Source of the DNA: Polycladidibacter stylochi
Lineage (GTDB): Bacteria; Pseudomonadota; Alphaproteobacteria; Rhizobiales; Stappiaceae
Direction: 5' to 3'
Length of the DNA stretch: 64,000 nucleotides
Assembly (NCBI RefSeq): GCF_001562055.1
Contig: NZ_LLWE01000027.1
Coordinates: 124,001 to 188,000, forward strand
The translations under genes were made by a program, and so were the position numbers. A model generated the notes under the pieces. It was not told the origin of the DNA, did not search any database, and was given only the letters and a program-made list of their open reading frames with translations. Positions 45,896-54,800 of this stretch are shown in pieces; within the stretch, counting starts at the first letter, position 1; each line of letters opens with the position of its first letter.

Positions 45896-47122
45896 ATGGA
45901 GAGGTTATTGTTTAAGCCCTGTCTAGTTTCAAGAAGCTTTGCTGCGCTTGTTTGTTTTATCATGCTCTTATGCGGCGAAGCGCAAGCTAACGAGCAGTTT
46001 GATCGTTGGGTCCGGCAGTTCCGCGTGGTTGCGATAAAATCCGGTATCAAACCTGTTGTTTTTGATAATTCATTTTCAGGGGTCACTTTTGATCCTACAG
46101 TGATACCTAAAGCTAGAAATCAACCTGAATTTGTTCGCCCAGTCTGGTCATATTTAGATAACGCAGTTTCTACCCGCCGTGTGGAGAATGGCCGCCAAAT
46201 GGCGAAGCATTGGAAGAACTGGCTGGATGTAATTGAGGCGCAATACGGTGTGAGCCGTTACACAGTTTTAGCTATTTGGGGCATAGAGACTTCCTATGGG
46301 AAGGTGCTGGGAAATAAGAAAATTGTAAAGAGCACAATACGTTCGCTGGCAAGTCTTGCATTTGCCGATAAGAAGCGGCGCAAATATGCACGCAAGCAAC
46401 TGATTGCCTCTTTGAAAATTATTCAAAATGGTGATGTGCGTGCAAAGGATATGACAGGCTCTTGGGCCGGAGCTATGGGGCACACACAATTTATTCCGAC
46501 CACCTACCTAGCTTATGCTGTAGATATAACTGGTGATGGTAAGCGGGATGTTTGGCATAGCATTCCAGATGCTTTGGCTTCTACAGCAGCATACTTAAAT
46601 CGGCATGGCTGGGAGACAGGGAAAACTTGGGGCTATGAAGTGAGGTTGCCCCGTGGCTTCAACTATGAACTTGGGTATCGCGAGCAATCGAAAACATTGC
46701 AAAAATGGCAGTCGTTGGGCATTCGCCGAGCAAGTGGAATAGCTTTTCCCAGACCGATGGATGAAGCACGCCTGTATGTGCCTGCAGGGTCTTCTGGACC
46801 GGCCTTTTTGTTGCTTAAGAATTTCCGCGTAATTAAACGTTACAATAACGCGAACGCATATGCGCTTGCTGTTGGCCATTTGAGTGACCGTATTCGTGGT
46901 GATGGTGATTTTATTCAACGCTGGTACCGCAAGGCGGCACCTTTAACCGCTAGTGAAAAAGTTTCGCTCCAGCTCCTATTGAAAAAAAGGGGGTATGCTG
47001 TCGGAAAGGCTGATGGGAAAATAGGGCCAAGGAGTCGGCGAGCAATTCGTGATTATCAAAGTCGCCAGGGCATGATCCCCGACGGTTATGCTTCCAAGCT
47101 GTTATTAAAGAGATTGCAATAG
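45896..47122 (+). CDS. Lytic murein transglycosylase (MltB family) with peptidoglycan-binding domain
   Basis: Periplasmic enzyme of about 408 residues that cleaves the MurNAc-GlcNAc bond of peptidoglycan with anhydro-sugar formation. The start MERLLFKPCLVSRSFAALVCF gives a signal peptide ending GEAQA. The SLT2/MltB catalytic part has AIWGIETSYGKV with the catalytic Glu, followed by GSWAGAMGHTQFIPTTY. A PG_binding_1 domain ends the chain (LLLKKRGYAVGKADGKIGPRSRRAI...). The DUF459 gene follows 55 bases later, a neighbourhood seen in related bacteria. Confidence 0.92.
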   Translation: MERLLFKPCLVSRSFAALVCFIMLLCGEAQANEQFDRWVRQFRVVAIKSGIKPVVFDNSFSGVTFDPTVIPKARNQPEFVRPVWSYLDNAVSTRRVENGRQMAKHWKNWLDVIEAQYGVSRYTVLAIWGIETSYGKVLGNKKIVKSTIRSLASLAFADKKRRKYARKQLIASLKIIQNGDVRAKDMTGSWAGAMGHTQFIPTTYLAYAVDITGDGKRDVWHSIPDALASTAAYLNRHGWETGKTWGYEVRLPRGFNYELGYREQSKTLQKWQSLGIRRASGIAFPRPMDEARLYVPAGSSGPAFLLLKNFRVIKRYNNANAYALAVGHLSDRIRGDGDFIQRWYRKAAPLTASEKVSLQLLLKKRGYAVGKADGKIGPRSRRAIRDYQSRQGMIPDGYASKLLLKRLQ

Positions 47123-47177
47123 ATTACTACTATAGTTTGCTATACGAGGTGAAACGGTTGCCAAGGGGAGTGGAATT

Positions 47178-48296
47178 ATGAAGCGATTTGGTTCGTTATG
47201 TTTTTATTTCCTATTCTATGTGGCAATCGCTTGCTTTGCTAACTTGTGTGCCGTGGAAACAAGCGCACAAGCGCAGGTGCGCTCTTCTACCAACAAAAAA
47301 AAGGGCAGCTACTTTTCCTTCTTTGGTTTTTTCGACCAAGAGCCTGTGCAAAAAACAAAGAAGAAGAAATCGCGACGCAAAAACTACTACAAGTCCAAAC
47401 GTAAGCGGCGTAGTCGGGCCGTTGCGCCAGTAATCAGTGAAAAAATACCTAAACTTGACGAGCTCCCTAAAGAGGAAAATGCCCGGGTATTGCTTGTTGT
47501 TGGGGATGATATTGCTGCTGGAATTGCACAGGGTCTACAGCATAATTATGCCGAAACTCCCTCAATAAGAATTGTTAGGCTGGTGTATCCGAATTCTGGG
47601 CTTGTGAAGCGCAAAGTTCCTGACTGGCCTGAGGATGTGCAATCATTATTGAAAAGCGAAGATGTGCGTTTGGTTGTTGTTGCGATTGGTACCCAGGACA
47701 ATCAAAGCATGTCGGTTGGCAGTGTCGCCTTGCCATTCAAAAGTGATGATTGGCAAAAAGAGTATCGCTACCGAATTGCGTCGCTGGTTGCGGCAGTGCG
47801 TGAAGAGCAATTACCGTTGCTTTGGGTGGGTATGGCACCGCCCGAAGATGATTTTAGAAGACAAGACTACCAGAAACTTAATGAGCTATTTCGCGAGATG
47901 GTGGAGCCATCTGGTGGCGTATTCGTTGATATTTGGAAAGTGTTTCAAGATGATAATGGCTTGTATTTGGCATTTGGGCCTGATGTAAGCGGTAAACAGA
48001 AGCGCTTGCGCACAAAAGATGGTGTATTCTTCACATTTTCTGGATACAGGAAAATTGCCTATTATGTTGAACGCGAGATAGCGCGAATATTTGGTAGTTC
48101 GACCGCCTTTGTTTTTGAAGGTGTGAAGGATGATCCGAACTTTATCGTGCTCACGGGTCGTTTGACATCTCCAGAGCTTAAGCTCGTCGCCGGTAAAGCA
48201 ATCAGCGATGATAATAATTCACCTGTTGCCGTTAATACGAACTGGCAGTTAAAAGATGTCAATGGCAGAGCTGATAGTATTAACTTTAGCGAATGA
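47178..48296 (+). CDS. SGNH-like DUF459 protein with altered catalytic residues
   Basis: Exported protein of 372 residues: signal peptide (about 1-32), a strongly basic segment (about 38-80 with KKKKSRRK and KRKRRSR), and an SGNH-hydrolase-like domain. In place of the nucleophile motif GDS the sequence is GDD (Asp111), and the position of the catalytic His in DxxH is Phe (D281-G-V-F284). GxND is changed to GTQDN. The fold is recognisable through VVGDDIAAGIAQGL and FVDIWKVF, but hydrolase activity is doubtful. It follows a lytic transglycosylase and may help it at the cell wall. Variation at the Ser is partly a family trait. Confidence 0.8.
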   Translation: MKRFGSLCFYFLFYVAIACFANLCAVETSAQAQVRSSTNKKKGSYFSFFGFFDQEPVQKTKKKKSRRKNYYKSKRKRRSRAVAPVISEKIPKLDELPKEENARVLLVVGDDIAAGIAQGLQHNYAETPSIRIVRLVYPNSGLVKRKVPDWPEDVQSLLKSEDVRLVVVAIGTQDNQSMSVGSVALPFKSDDWQKEYRYRIASLVAAVREEQLPLLWVGMAPPEDDFRRQDYQKLNELFREMVEPSGGVFVDIWKVFQDDNGLYLAFGPDVSGKQKRLRTKDGVFFTFSGYRKIAYYVEREIARIFGSSTAFVFEGVKDDPNFIVLTGRLTSPELKLVAGKAISDDNNSPVAVNTNWQLKDVNGRADSINFSE

Positions 48297-48479
48297 TATT
48301 CACAATAATTAATTAGAATTTTAATAGATATATGTTTTTACTGGGTTAATTAAATAATCCGGCATATTATCGTTGCCATGTATATCAGCTATCAACTATT
48401 ACTTATCAGTATGTGTTGTTGCCACAATCTTAAGTGGAACGATATCCCCATGGGCAAATAGATAATTCGGGGGGCTTTA

Positions 48480-49820
48480 ATGGCACCTGCAGAGATGCAA
48501 AAATTTAATCTGTCGATCCTAGGCAAATTTGTATTCATTGTTGTGCTGGCCATGTCCATAATGGGTCTTGGTACGCTCTTTTCGTTTGTGACGATATACA
48601 ATGCGCTCACATCTGCCCTAGCAGACGAGCAAACGCGTGCCGCCATATTAGCTAGTGTCGATGGTACTGTGCTCAGCGAACTAATTATTGAGCGTTTGAT
48701 TTTTATAACGCTTGTGTGCACGCCTATCGGGATGTTGTTTTTAGCTGTTGCCTTTTTCATGGGGCGAAATACGAGGATTGCATTATCGGCCCTTCAAAAA
48801 GGATTGAATGCTTTGGCTGCCGGGAAGCTGGAGACCAATATTTCCGGTATCAGAAGACGTGATGAGATTGGGGATATTGCCAGAGCTATTAGCCAGTTCC
48901 GTGCGGTTTTGAAAGAAAAAGCCGAAGCAGAAGTTGCTGCGCAAATGCAAAAAGAAATCGACACAGCAGAAGCGCGGCAAAAAGCTTTGGCAGAAGTTGC
49001 CCATCAATTTGAAGCTTCAGTTGGTGGCGCAGTTCAAGAGCTTTACAATATCAGCCAGGGTGTTGAAGATGCCTCTTCAAAGCTATCATCAAGTGTGCGA
49101 GATGCGGCAAATGCGATGGAATCATCCAATTCAGCAACGAGAGTCACTCACGAATCCGTTAATGACATCGTTGAGGCTGCAGATGGCCTGAGTCAATTTA
49201 CGAATACGATTGGTCAGGATATGAGCGAAGCTATGAGTGTTGCCCAGCTTGCCGTATCTGAAGCAGAAAACACGGACGAGATTGTAGGCAGACTGGTTGA
49301 AAGCGGTGTGGCAATTGGCGAAGTTATTGAACTTATCAATAGTATTGCAGATCAAACCAACCTGCTTGCACTTAATGCAACAATTGAAGCGGCTAGGGCT
49401 GGTGAAGCCGGTAAGGGCTTTGCGGTGGTTGCCAGTGAAGTGAAGCATCTTGCTGGCCAGACATCGCAGGCAACAGAGGAAATCTCTAAACAAGTGAGCT
49501 CGGTACAAGAAGTCGGTGAGCAGACTGTAATAGCGATTGCGAATATTAAAGAAACAATCGCAAGAATGAATGCAATATCTGAGCGCATTAATATGGCTGT
49601 TGCTGAGCAGCGCGAACTTACTGTTGGTGTAGCAGGAAGTGCCGGTGAGGCACATCAAAATGCATTGCAGGTAAATAGCGGTATTGAACAGCTTATGCAG
49701 GATTATAGGACCACGCAAACAACATCAGAAAGTTTGCATTTGGCTGCAGACAAGCTTGGGAAAATATCCAATACAATTAAACTAGAGTCAGAGAAATTTG
49801 TGGCGCAAATGGATGATTAG
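48480..49820 (+). CDS. Methyl-accepting chemotaxis protein
   Basis: Chemoreceptor of 446 residues with two membrane helices (about 15-40 and 68-92) enclosing only some 25 periplasmic residues, so it lacks a normal external sensor domain. HAMP follows (about 90-145), then the cytoplasmic signalling coiled coil with the conserved hairpin tip [34 protein letters not shown] (seen in segments around residues 285-320). A short periplasmic loop suggests that it senses the membrane, an ion gradient or a partner. GGGGGG precedes ATG 48480; a strong terminator follows. Confidence 0.92.
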   Translation: MAPAEMQKFNLSILGKFVFIVVLAMSIMGLGTLFSFVTIYNALTSALADEQTRAAILASVDGTVLSELIIERLIFITLVCTPIGMLFLAVAFFMGRNTRIALSALQKGLNALAAGKLETNISGIRRRDEIGDIARAISQFRAVLKEKAEAEVAAQMQKEIDTAEARQKALAEVAHQFEASVGGAVQELYNISQGVEDASSKLSSSVRDAANAMESSNSATRVTHESVNDIVEAADGLSQFTNTIGQDMSEAMSVAQLAVSEAENTDEIVGRLVESGVAIGEVIELINSIADQTNLLALNATIEAARAGEAGKGFAVVASEVKHLAGQTSQATEEISKQVSSVQEVGEQTVIAIANIKETIARMNAISERINMAVAEQRELTVGVAGSAGEAHQNALQVNSGIEQLMQDYRTTQTTSESLHLAADKLGKISNTIKLESEKFVAQMDD

Positions 49821-49870
49821 GCGCTGTGATTATAACTTGGCAACGTAAGGGGCCAAACTGTTATTGACCT

Positions 49871-49907
49871 AAAGGCAGGAACATCGTGCAATGTTCTTGC
49901 CTTTTTG
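49871..49907 (+). terminator. Rho-independent terminator of chemoreceptor gene
   Basis: AAAGGCA-GGAACAT pairs with ATGTTC-TTGCCTTT around a six-base loop, followed by TTTG. It separates the chemoreceptor from the downstream bufferin-type operon. Confidence 0.88.
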
Positions 49908-50155
49908 TTTTTCACGGACTGTCACATTGAAGTGATCCAATAGTATTTGTTGGGTGCCAGCGTGTGTCTCGTCCAGATCTCCTTGCGGTAAATCTAATAA
50001 AAACAGTAATTTACGATGCCTTCCTTAGCGATGGGTGTTCACGCTAGTTTTATTTCCAGTTGAATGCTTTCTTAGCGATAGTTTTGGCGCTGGTTAGCAA
50101 CCGTGGTGGTGAATCAGCACATAAACCACTTATCTTGGAAGCTGGAGTGAATTCC

Positions 50156-50458
50156 ATGAGCAAAACTATTCTTAATTCAGCCGTTTTGGCAGGTGCGATG
50201 ACTGCCGCACTTGCGGGTATGTCAGCAACGCCTGTGAAGGCCGAGAAAGCCGGCATGGAAAAATGCTATGGTGTTGCCTTGAAGGGGCAAAATGATTGTA
50301 AGGCTGGAGCTGGGACCACCTGTGCAGGGACATCAACTGTTGACTACCAGGGCAACGCCTGGAAGCTGGTACCAACTGGAACTTGTGTTGATATGAAAGT
50401 TCCAGGTGATCGCTCTGGCTCCTTGACAGAGCTGGATCGGGATCTTCCTAAATCTTAA
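50156..50458 (+). CDS. bufA1: DUF2282 secreted four-cysteine peptide, bufferin precursor BufA1
   Basis: Precursor of 100 residues with a Sec signal peptide ([15 protein letters not shown]..., cleavage near VKA at residue 29). The mature part has exactly four cysteines, C37, C48, C56 and C77, in the arrangement EKCYGV, NDC, TTCAG and GTC that defines DUF2282. In bufferins, MNIO enzymes convert Cys residues of such precursors into thiooxazoles and the product binds copper. ATG at 50156 has GGAG upstream; the longer frame is noncoding. First gene of a four-gene operon with DUF692, DUF2063 and DoxX genes. The usual His-Ser before the third Cys is Thr-Thr here. Confidence 0.88.
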   Translation: MSKTILNSAVLAGAMTAALAGMSATPVKAEKAGMEKCYGVALKGQNDCKAGAGTTCAGTSTVDYQGNAWKLVPTGTCVDMKVPGDRSGSLTELDRDLPKS

Positions 50459-50560
50459 AAGCTATGTGGGCACCAAAGTGTGCTCCGCTGTTTTGTAAGG
50501 TCGCCTGTTGTGGGTGCCTGCTTATTCGCCAAGTATCTTCCTATATATCTGGAGAGTTTT

Positions 50561-51448
50561 ATGGCTAATTGCATCAAAAACTGGGAGAAAGAGCAGGCAC
50601 GTGCATTTGTCGGCGTGGGGCTTAAAAGCGAGCACTACAACGAGATTTTACGTGATAAGCCGAGCCTTGATTTTTTTGAGGTTCATGCAGAAAACTATAT
50701 GGGAGCAGGGGGAAGCCCCCATGCATATTTGGAGGCTATAACAGAGAGTTATCCGCTTTCACTGCACGGTGTGGGCTTGTCTATTGGCGGCGCTGGTAAA
50801 CTGGATAGGGCACATCTACAGCGTTTAAAAATGGTGCACGACCGGTACCAACCTGTTTTGTTCAGTGAACATTTGGCTTGGTCGACACATGAGGGGACGT
50901 TCTTTAACGACTTGCTGCCATTGCCATACACTAGCGAAACGTTGAGGCGTGTTTGTGAGCATATTGATGAAGTGCAGCAAACTTTAGGGCGGCAAATGCT
51001 GCTAGAAAATCCCTCGACTTACATTGTGTTCGAGCAATCAACAATATCGGAAACTGAGTTCTTGTCTCAAGTGGCGCAAGCGACAGGCTGCGGACTTTTG
51101 CTGGATGTAAATAATGTTTTTGTTTCTTGCACAAACATTGGCTGCACACCCGAGGGTTACTTACACGCTTTTCCGCATGAGCATGTTGGGGAAATGCATT
51201 TAGGTGGTCATGCCGAAGACCAGGATGAGTTTGGCAGTGACTTCTTAATTGATGCTCATGATCGGGAGGTCAGCGATCCGGTTTGGTCTCTCTATAAGCT
51301 CGCAATTTCGCTAACGAAAGGCGCACCCACCTTGATTGAGTGGGATAACGATGTACCTGAGTTTACAAGGCTATATAGTGAAGCCGAAGCCGCACGAAGC
51401 TATCTGCAGGCTTTTCATAGACAGCGGGGTAATCGTCATGTTGCCTAG
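50561..51448 (+). CDS. bufB: DUF692 multinuclear iron oxygenase (MNIO), bufferin-modifying enzyme BufB
   Basis: Enzyme of 295 residues with a TIM-barrel MNIO fold. Probable iron ligands and active-site residues are seen in FFEVHAENYM, SLHGVGLSIG, SEHLAW, LLENPSTY, LLDVNNVFV, MHLGGH, DAHDREV and LIEWDND, which are the conserved blocks of DUF692. It should oxidise cysteines of the BufA1 precursor using O2 and a mixed-valent iron centre. ATG at 50561 follows GGAGAG. The last 11 bases overlap the BufC gene, so the two are translated together. Confidence 0.9.
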   Translation: MANCIKNWEKEQARAFVGVGLKSEHYNEILRDKPSLDFFEVHAENYMGAGGSPHAYLEAITESYPLSLHGVGLSIGGAGKLDRAHLQRLKMVHDRYQPVLFSEHLAWSTHEGTFFNDLLPLPYTSETLRRVCEHIDEVQQTLGRQMLLENPSTYIVFEQSTISETEFLSQVAQATGCGLLLDVNNVFVSCTNIGCTPEGYLHAFPHEHVGEMHLGGHAEDQDEFGSDFLIDAHDREVSDPVWSLYKLAISLTKGAPTLIEWDNDVPEFTRLYSEAEAARSYLQAFHRQRGNRHVA

Positions 51449-52289
51449 TGTTGATATGAAGAAAGCAAACAACTCTATTCAGGCGCACAATGAGTTGCAA
51501 AAAGCGTTTTCTCTAGGCCTTATTGATAGTCGCCGTGAAGTCCCAACAGGGATTGTAAAGTCTAGGGGTATTATTTCAAAGAAACGATTTGATGTGTATC
51601 GTAACAATGTTATGGCCAGTCTCATTGAAGCGTTGGCAGCGAATTACCCTGCAGTTCAGAAGCTTGTTGGTGATGACTACTTTAAAGCACTGGCAAGTAT
51701 CTACATATATTCGCAGCCTCCCAGCCAGCCTGTGCTTTACGAATATGGCGAGAGTTTCGCTCAGTTTCTAGCCAGCTTTCCGGGGCTTGTAGACTTCCCG
51801 TACCTGGAAAGTGTTGCCAAATTGGAATGGTCATGGCTATCGAGCTTCCATAGTGCAGATGACCGGTCCTTTGACTTTTCAAATGAGGAGAACAGGCTTG
51901 GCAAACCCATAGGTGATTGCCAGTTTCGCCCTACGAAAAGCGTTCGGCTCATATGCTGTGACTATGATGTTACCGGAGCTTATATCCGAAATACGAGCGC
52001 AAATATTAACTGTGAAATAATGCGGCTTTATTCTTCTAAAAAGGATGAGCACTATCAGGATTTGGCAGTCGGACCTGCCTATTATTTGTTTGTACGCCCA
52101 GATCTTAGTCCAGAATTATATTGCCTCGATATGGCAGGTTTTGAGCTTTTTAATGAGCTGGTTCGTGGAAAAAGCTTGAATGAAGCACTGGTTAAAGCTG
52201 CATCAAAATCTACGCCAAATGGTGAGTTGGATGCGCAGGAATTCTTGGAAAAACTATTCAGCTCTAACACGTTAGTTCTTAGTGGGTAA
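51438..52289 (+). CDS. bufC: DUF2063 partner protein BufC
   Basis: Protein of 283 residues. The N-terminal helical DUF2063 domain includes RFDVYRNNVMASLIEALAANYPAVQKLVGDDYF in consecutive segments, followed by SQPPSQPVLYEYG; the C-terminal half is a less conserved beta-rich domain. Database names call it a DNA-binding domain, but in MNIO systems it acts as the recognition partner that presents the precursor to the oxygenase. ATG at 51438 has GGGGT upstream and lies within the end of bufB. The frame extends farther 5' but only as a shadow of bufB. Confidence 0.87.
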   Translation: MLPSVDMKKANNSIQAHNELQKAFSLGLIDSRREVPTGIVKSRGIISKKRFDVYRNNVMASLIEALAANYPAVQKLVGDDYFKALASIYIYSQPPSQPVLYEYGESFAQFLASFPGLVDFPYLESVAKLEWSWLSSFHSADDRSFDFSNEENRLGKPIGDCQFRPTKSVRLICCDYDVTGAYIRNTSANINCEIMRLYSSKKDEHYQDLAVGPAYYLFVRPDLSPELYCLDMAGFELFNELVRGKSLNEALVKAASKSTPNGELDAQEFLEKLFSSNTLVLSG

Positions 52290-52342
52290 GCGCATACATG
52301 TGGCTGAAGTTGTCAGGTTACGAGAAAAAAGGATGGCGGATT

Positions 52343-52897
52343 ATGCGGCTATTAAATCGTTATACTGTTTTTTGCTCAAGGCTGTCGACTTGGTCTGATC
52401 AATGGTTTTTAGGGACATTAATGCGGTTTATTTTTGCGGCCGTATTGTTTCAGTACTTTTGGAACTCCGCGCTTACCAAGCTTGGCAGTGGCCTGACGGG
52501 AATTCTTTCGCCAAGTGTTGGCGCTTATGCGCAAATCCTGCCTCAAATGATGGAAAGGGTTGGCTATGACGTTTCGCAGGTCCCATTTATGCCGTTCGGG
52601 CTGATTGTGCTGCTTGGAATGTGGGCCGAGTTTTTGCTGCCTATTATGATTGTTTTGGGGGCGATGACACGTCTCGCATCGCTCGGGTTTATTGTATTTA
52701 TTGCTGTAATGTCATACGTGGATGTTACAGGGCATCACTTGGAGGCGGCTAGTATTGGCGCGTGGTTTGATGGAAATCCGGCATCGATCATTGCCGATCA
52801 AAGGTTCCTATGGGTTGGCATACTCTGTGTATTGGTGATGAAAGGGGCGGGGCAGCTCTCGGTTGATTATTTGCTCCTTCGTCACAATCCTAGATAG
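52343..52897 (+). CDS. DoxX-family membrane protein of the bufferin-type operon
   Basis: Inner-membrane protein of 184 residues with four to five hydrophobic segments (for example LMRFIFAAVLFQYFW, FGLIVLLGMWAEFLLPIMIVLG). It belongs to the DoxX/SURF4 group, a frequent fourth member of DUF2282-DUF692-DUF2063 operons. Its role there is unknown; transport of electrons or oxidant to the modification step is one guess. ATG at 52343 has AAGGA upstream; ATG at 52298 adds 15 residues and has a poorer site. Confidence 0.82.
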   Translation: MRLLNRYTVFCSRLSTWSDQWFLGTLMRFIFAAVLFQYFWNSALTKLGSGLTGILSPSVGAYAQILPQMMERVGYDVSQVPFMPFGLIVLLGMWAEFLLPIMIVLGAMTRLASLGFIVFIAVMSYVDVTGHHLEAASIGAWFDGNPASIIADQRFLWVGILCVLVMKGAGQLSVDYLLLRHNPR

Positions 52898-52991
52898 ATA
52901 TAGTAGGTATGAATATTTAGATTTTACCGCTAATATAAATAGTTCTAGAATAATTGCTTGCCAAAAAGCATAGAATTGTTATTGCCATACT

Positions 52992-54029
52992 ATGGAATTT
53001 TCGAGTGATAACTGGGCTGGCGCTACGCAAAGTGTGATGGCTGCCTTGGCCCGTCATACAGATGGTTTTACACCTGCATATGGTGTCGATCCATTAAGCC
53101 GCTCTATTGAGCAGAAGTTCAATACACTTTTTGAACGTGAAGTTGCTGTGTTCTTGGTATCCACCGGAACGGCTGCCAACTCGCTTGCATTGGCGCAATA
53201 TGCCAAGCCGGCGGGGTCTATCTTTGCACATGAAGAAGCGCATATAGCGGTTGACGAGTGCAATGCACCGGAATTTATGACGGCGGGAAACCGGATTTTC
53301 ACAATGAAGGGTGAAGAAGGTAAAATAACCGCGCAAAGCGTTAGGGCTGCTATGGATTGTGTTCCCGAAGGGGTTGTGCATCACGGTCAAGCAGCTGCCG
53401 TTTCGATTACCCAGGCCACTGAAATTGGTACACTTTATCGCCTTGAAGAAATCAGAGCGATTTCAGAGGCTGCGAAAAGCCGTGGTCTTCCCCTGCATAT
53501 GGATGGTGCACGATTTGCGAATGCATTGGTTTCTCTAGATGTTACTCCTGCACAAATGACATGGCAATCTGGTGTGGATGTGCTGTCTTTTGGTGCAACC
53601 AAAAACGGTTGCTGGTGTGCCGAAGCCGTTGTGTTTTTCAATCCTGATGACGCGAAAGGCTTTGAATACTTGCGCAAAAGATCTGCGCAATTGTTTTCAA
53701 AAAGTCGGTTTATATCTGCGCAGTTTGAAGGTTACTTTGAAAATGATAGTTGGCTGGAGACAGCAAAACACAGCAATGCGATGGCGCAGCGGCTGGCAGA
53801 AGGGCTGAAGGCTCTGGAAAACGTGAAACTGCCTGTTTGGCCAGAATCCAATGAGGTGTTTCCTATTATCAAGCGCGCAGATTGTGAGCGGTTGAAGCAG
53901 GCAGGAGCCGGTTTTTATGAATGGCCCGCAAGTGATTTGGCAGCTGATGAAGTGATGATACGATTGGTGACCTGCTTTGCAACAACACCGGACTCTGTCA
54001 ATTCGTTACTGAAAATCTTGCAAAAGTAA
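52992..54029 (+). CDS. Low-specificity L-threonine aldolase
   Basis: PLP enzyme of 345 residues that splits threonine or allo-threonine into glycine and acetaldehyde. The N-terminus MEFSSDNWAGA, the VSTGTAANSLAL block, HMDGARFANAL with the cofactor Asp, and SFGATKNG with the PLP lysine are as in the family. It lies 95 bases after the DoxX gene and is followed by a strong terminator. A related serine-type beta-eliminating lyase cannot be fully excluded. Confidence 0.9.
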   Translation: MEFSSDNWAGATQSVMAALARHTDGFTPAYGVDPLSRSIEQKFNTLFEREVAVFLVSTGTAANSLALAQYAKPAGSIFAHEEAHIAVDECNAPEFMTAGNRIFTMKGEEGKITAQSVRAAMDCVPEGVVHHGQAAAVSITQATEIGTLYRLEEIRAISEAAKSRGLPLHMDGARFANALVSLDVTPAQMTWQSGVDVLSFGATKNGCWCAEAVVFFNPDDAKGFEYLRKRSAQLFSKSRFISAQFEGYFENDSWLETAKHSNAMAQRLAEGLKALENVKLPVWPESNEVFPIIKRADCERLKQAGAGFYEWPASDLAADEVMIRLVTCFATTPDSVNSLLKILQK

Positions 54030-54044
54030 CACTGACAATAATTA

Positions 54045-54080
54045 AAAGCGCTCCGGTCGGGCTCCGGAGCGCTTTGTTTT
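54045..54080 (+). terminator. Rho-independent terminator of threonine aldolase gene
   Basis: AAAGCGCTCCGG (54045-54056) and CCGGAGCGCTTT (54064-54075) form a perfect twelve-pair stem with loop TCGGGCT, followed by GTTTTG. Strong terminator in the plus direction and possibly also in the minus direction for the heat-shock gene. Confidence 0.9.
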
Positions 54081-54220
54081 GTCTGGTTAGTGGGAGGAGT
54101 CTCCAGACATTTAGCGGTTAAAGTGTAACCGCAGGGATTTTTGGAACTTGTCAACTAAGGGTCTTGATATAATTGCCCCAGTGACAAGCCTCACTTCAAT
54201 CAAGTGCATTTGTGTTAAGG

Positions 54221-54682
54221 CTAGTTAACTTTGCCCTCAATTTGTTTTCGTTCCTCAGTGGAACTCGAGACATTGATATTGATCTTGCGTGGCTTCATCG
54301 CTTCTGGAAGTTCGCGTACCAAATCAATATGCAGTAATCCATGTTCCAAACTGGCACCAACGACTTTTACGTGCTCTGCCAATTGGAAGTGGCGTTCAAA
54401 GGCGCGCGAAGCAATACCGCGATACAGAACTTCTTTTTCTTCGTTATCCTCGGCCTTTTCACCATGAATGGTAAGGGTGTGCTCCTTAGCTTCAATGGTG
54501 AGCTCAGCTTCCTTAAAGCCTGCTACAGCCATAGAGATTCTGTAGGCATTTTCGCCTGTGCGCTCAATATTGTAGGGGGGGTACGCAGGTGCTTGATCGC
54601 TATTTGCAGAATCCAACAGTGATAACATGCGGTCAAAACCTACAGTACTGCGATATAGTGGAGATAAATCAAAGTGACGCAT
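54221..54682 (-). CDS. Small heat-shock protein, Hsp20/IbpA type
   Basis: ATP-independent holdase of 153 residues. The alpha-crystallin domain occupies about residues 35-130 (PPYNIERTGENAYRISMAVAGF, then ELTIEAKEHTLTIHG and RGIASRAFERHFQLAEHV), and the C-terminal extension KPRKININ carries an I-x-I type oligomerisation motif. The length and the N-terminus MRHFDLSPLYRSTVGFD match the rhizobial class A small heat-shock proteins. It is preceded by a ROSE-like thermometer and a sigma-32 promoter, so induction by heat should occur at both transcription and translation. Confidence 0.93.
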   Translation of the reverse strand: MRHFDLSPLYRSTVGFDRMLSLLDSANSDQAPAYPPYNIERTGENAYRISMAVAGFKEAELTIEAKEHTLTIHGEKAEDNEEKEVLYRGIASRAFERHFQLAEHVKVVGASLEHGLLHIDLVRELPEAMKPRKININVSSSTEERKQIEGKVN

Positions 54683-54794
54683 TTTGTCCTCTCATGAGCA
54701 ACTATTCACCTGTAATGCTTACAGGTGTGGTCATATTAACTCTTTGCCTCCCATCATTGGCGAGGCTTTCGTGTAGCCCCTAACTGGCGACTAC
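54683..54794 (-). promoter_or_regulatory. ROSE-like RNA thermometer in 5' leader of hsp20
   Basis: Read on the minus strand, the last hairpin before the start pairs TTGCT (54701-54697) with the ribosome site AGGAC (54690-54686), the hallmark of ROSE elements. Three further stem-loops precede it: GTAG/CTAC (54794-54773), GCCTC/GAGGC (54766-54746) and the perfect CACCTGTAA/TTACAGGTG (54727-54707). The multi-hairpin leader of about 110 bases, the UUGCU motif and the downstream small heat-shock gene agree with the known rhizobial elements. Heat would open the last hairpin and free the ribosome site. Confidence 0.8.
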
Positions 54795-54800
54795 AAAAAA

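Noticed and set aside
49951..49976. CGTC in the bufferin upstream region as an ECF sigma promoter
   Set aside because: A matching GTAACC-like -35 box is not found at 16-17 bases upstream, so an ECF promoter is not supported.
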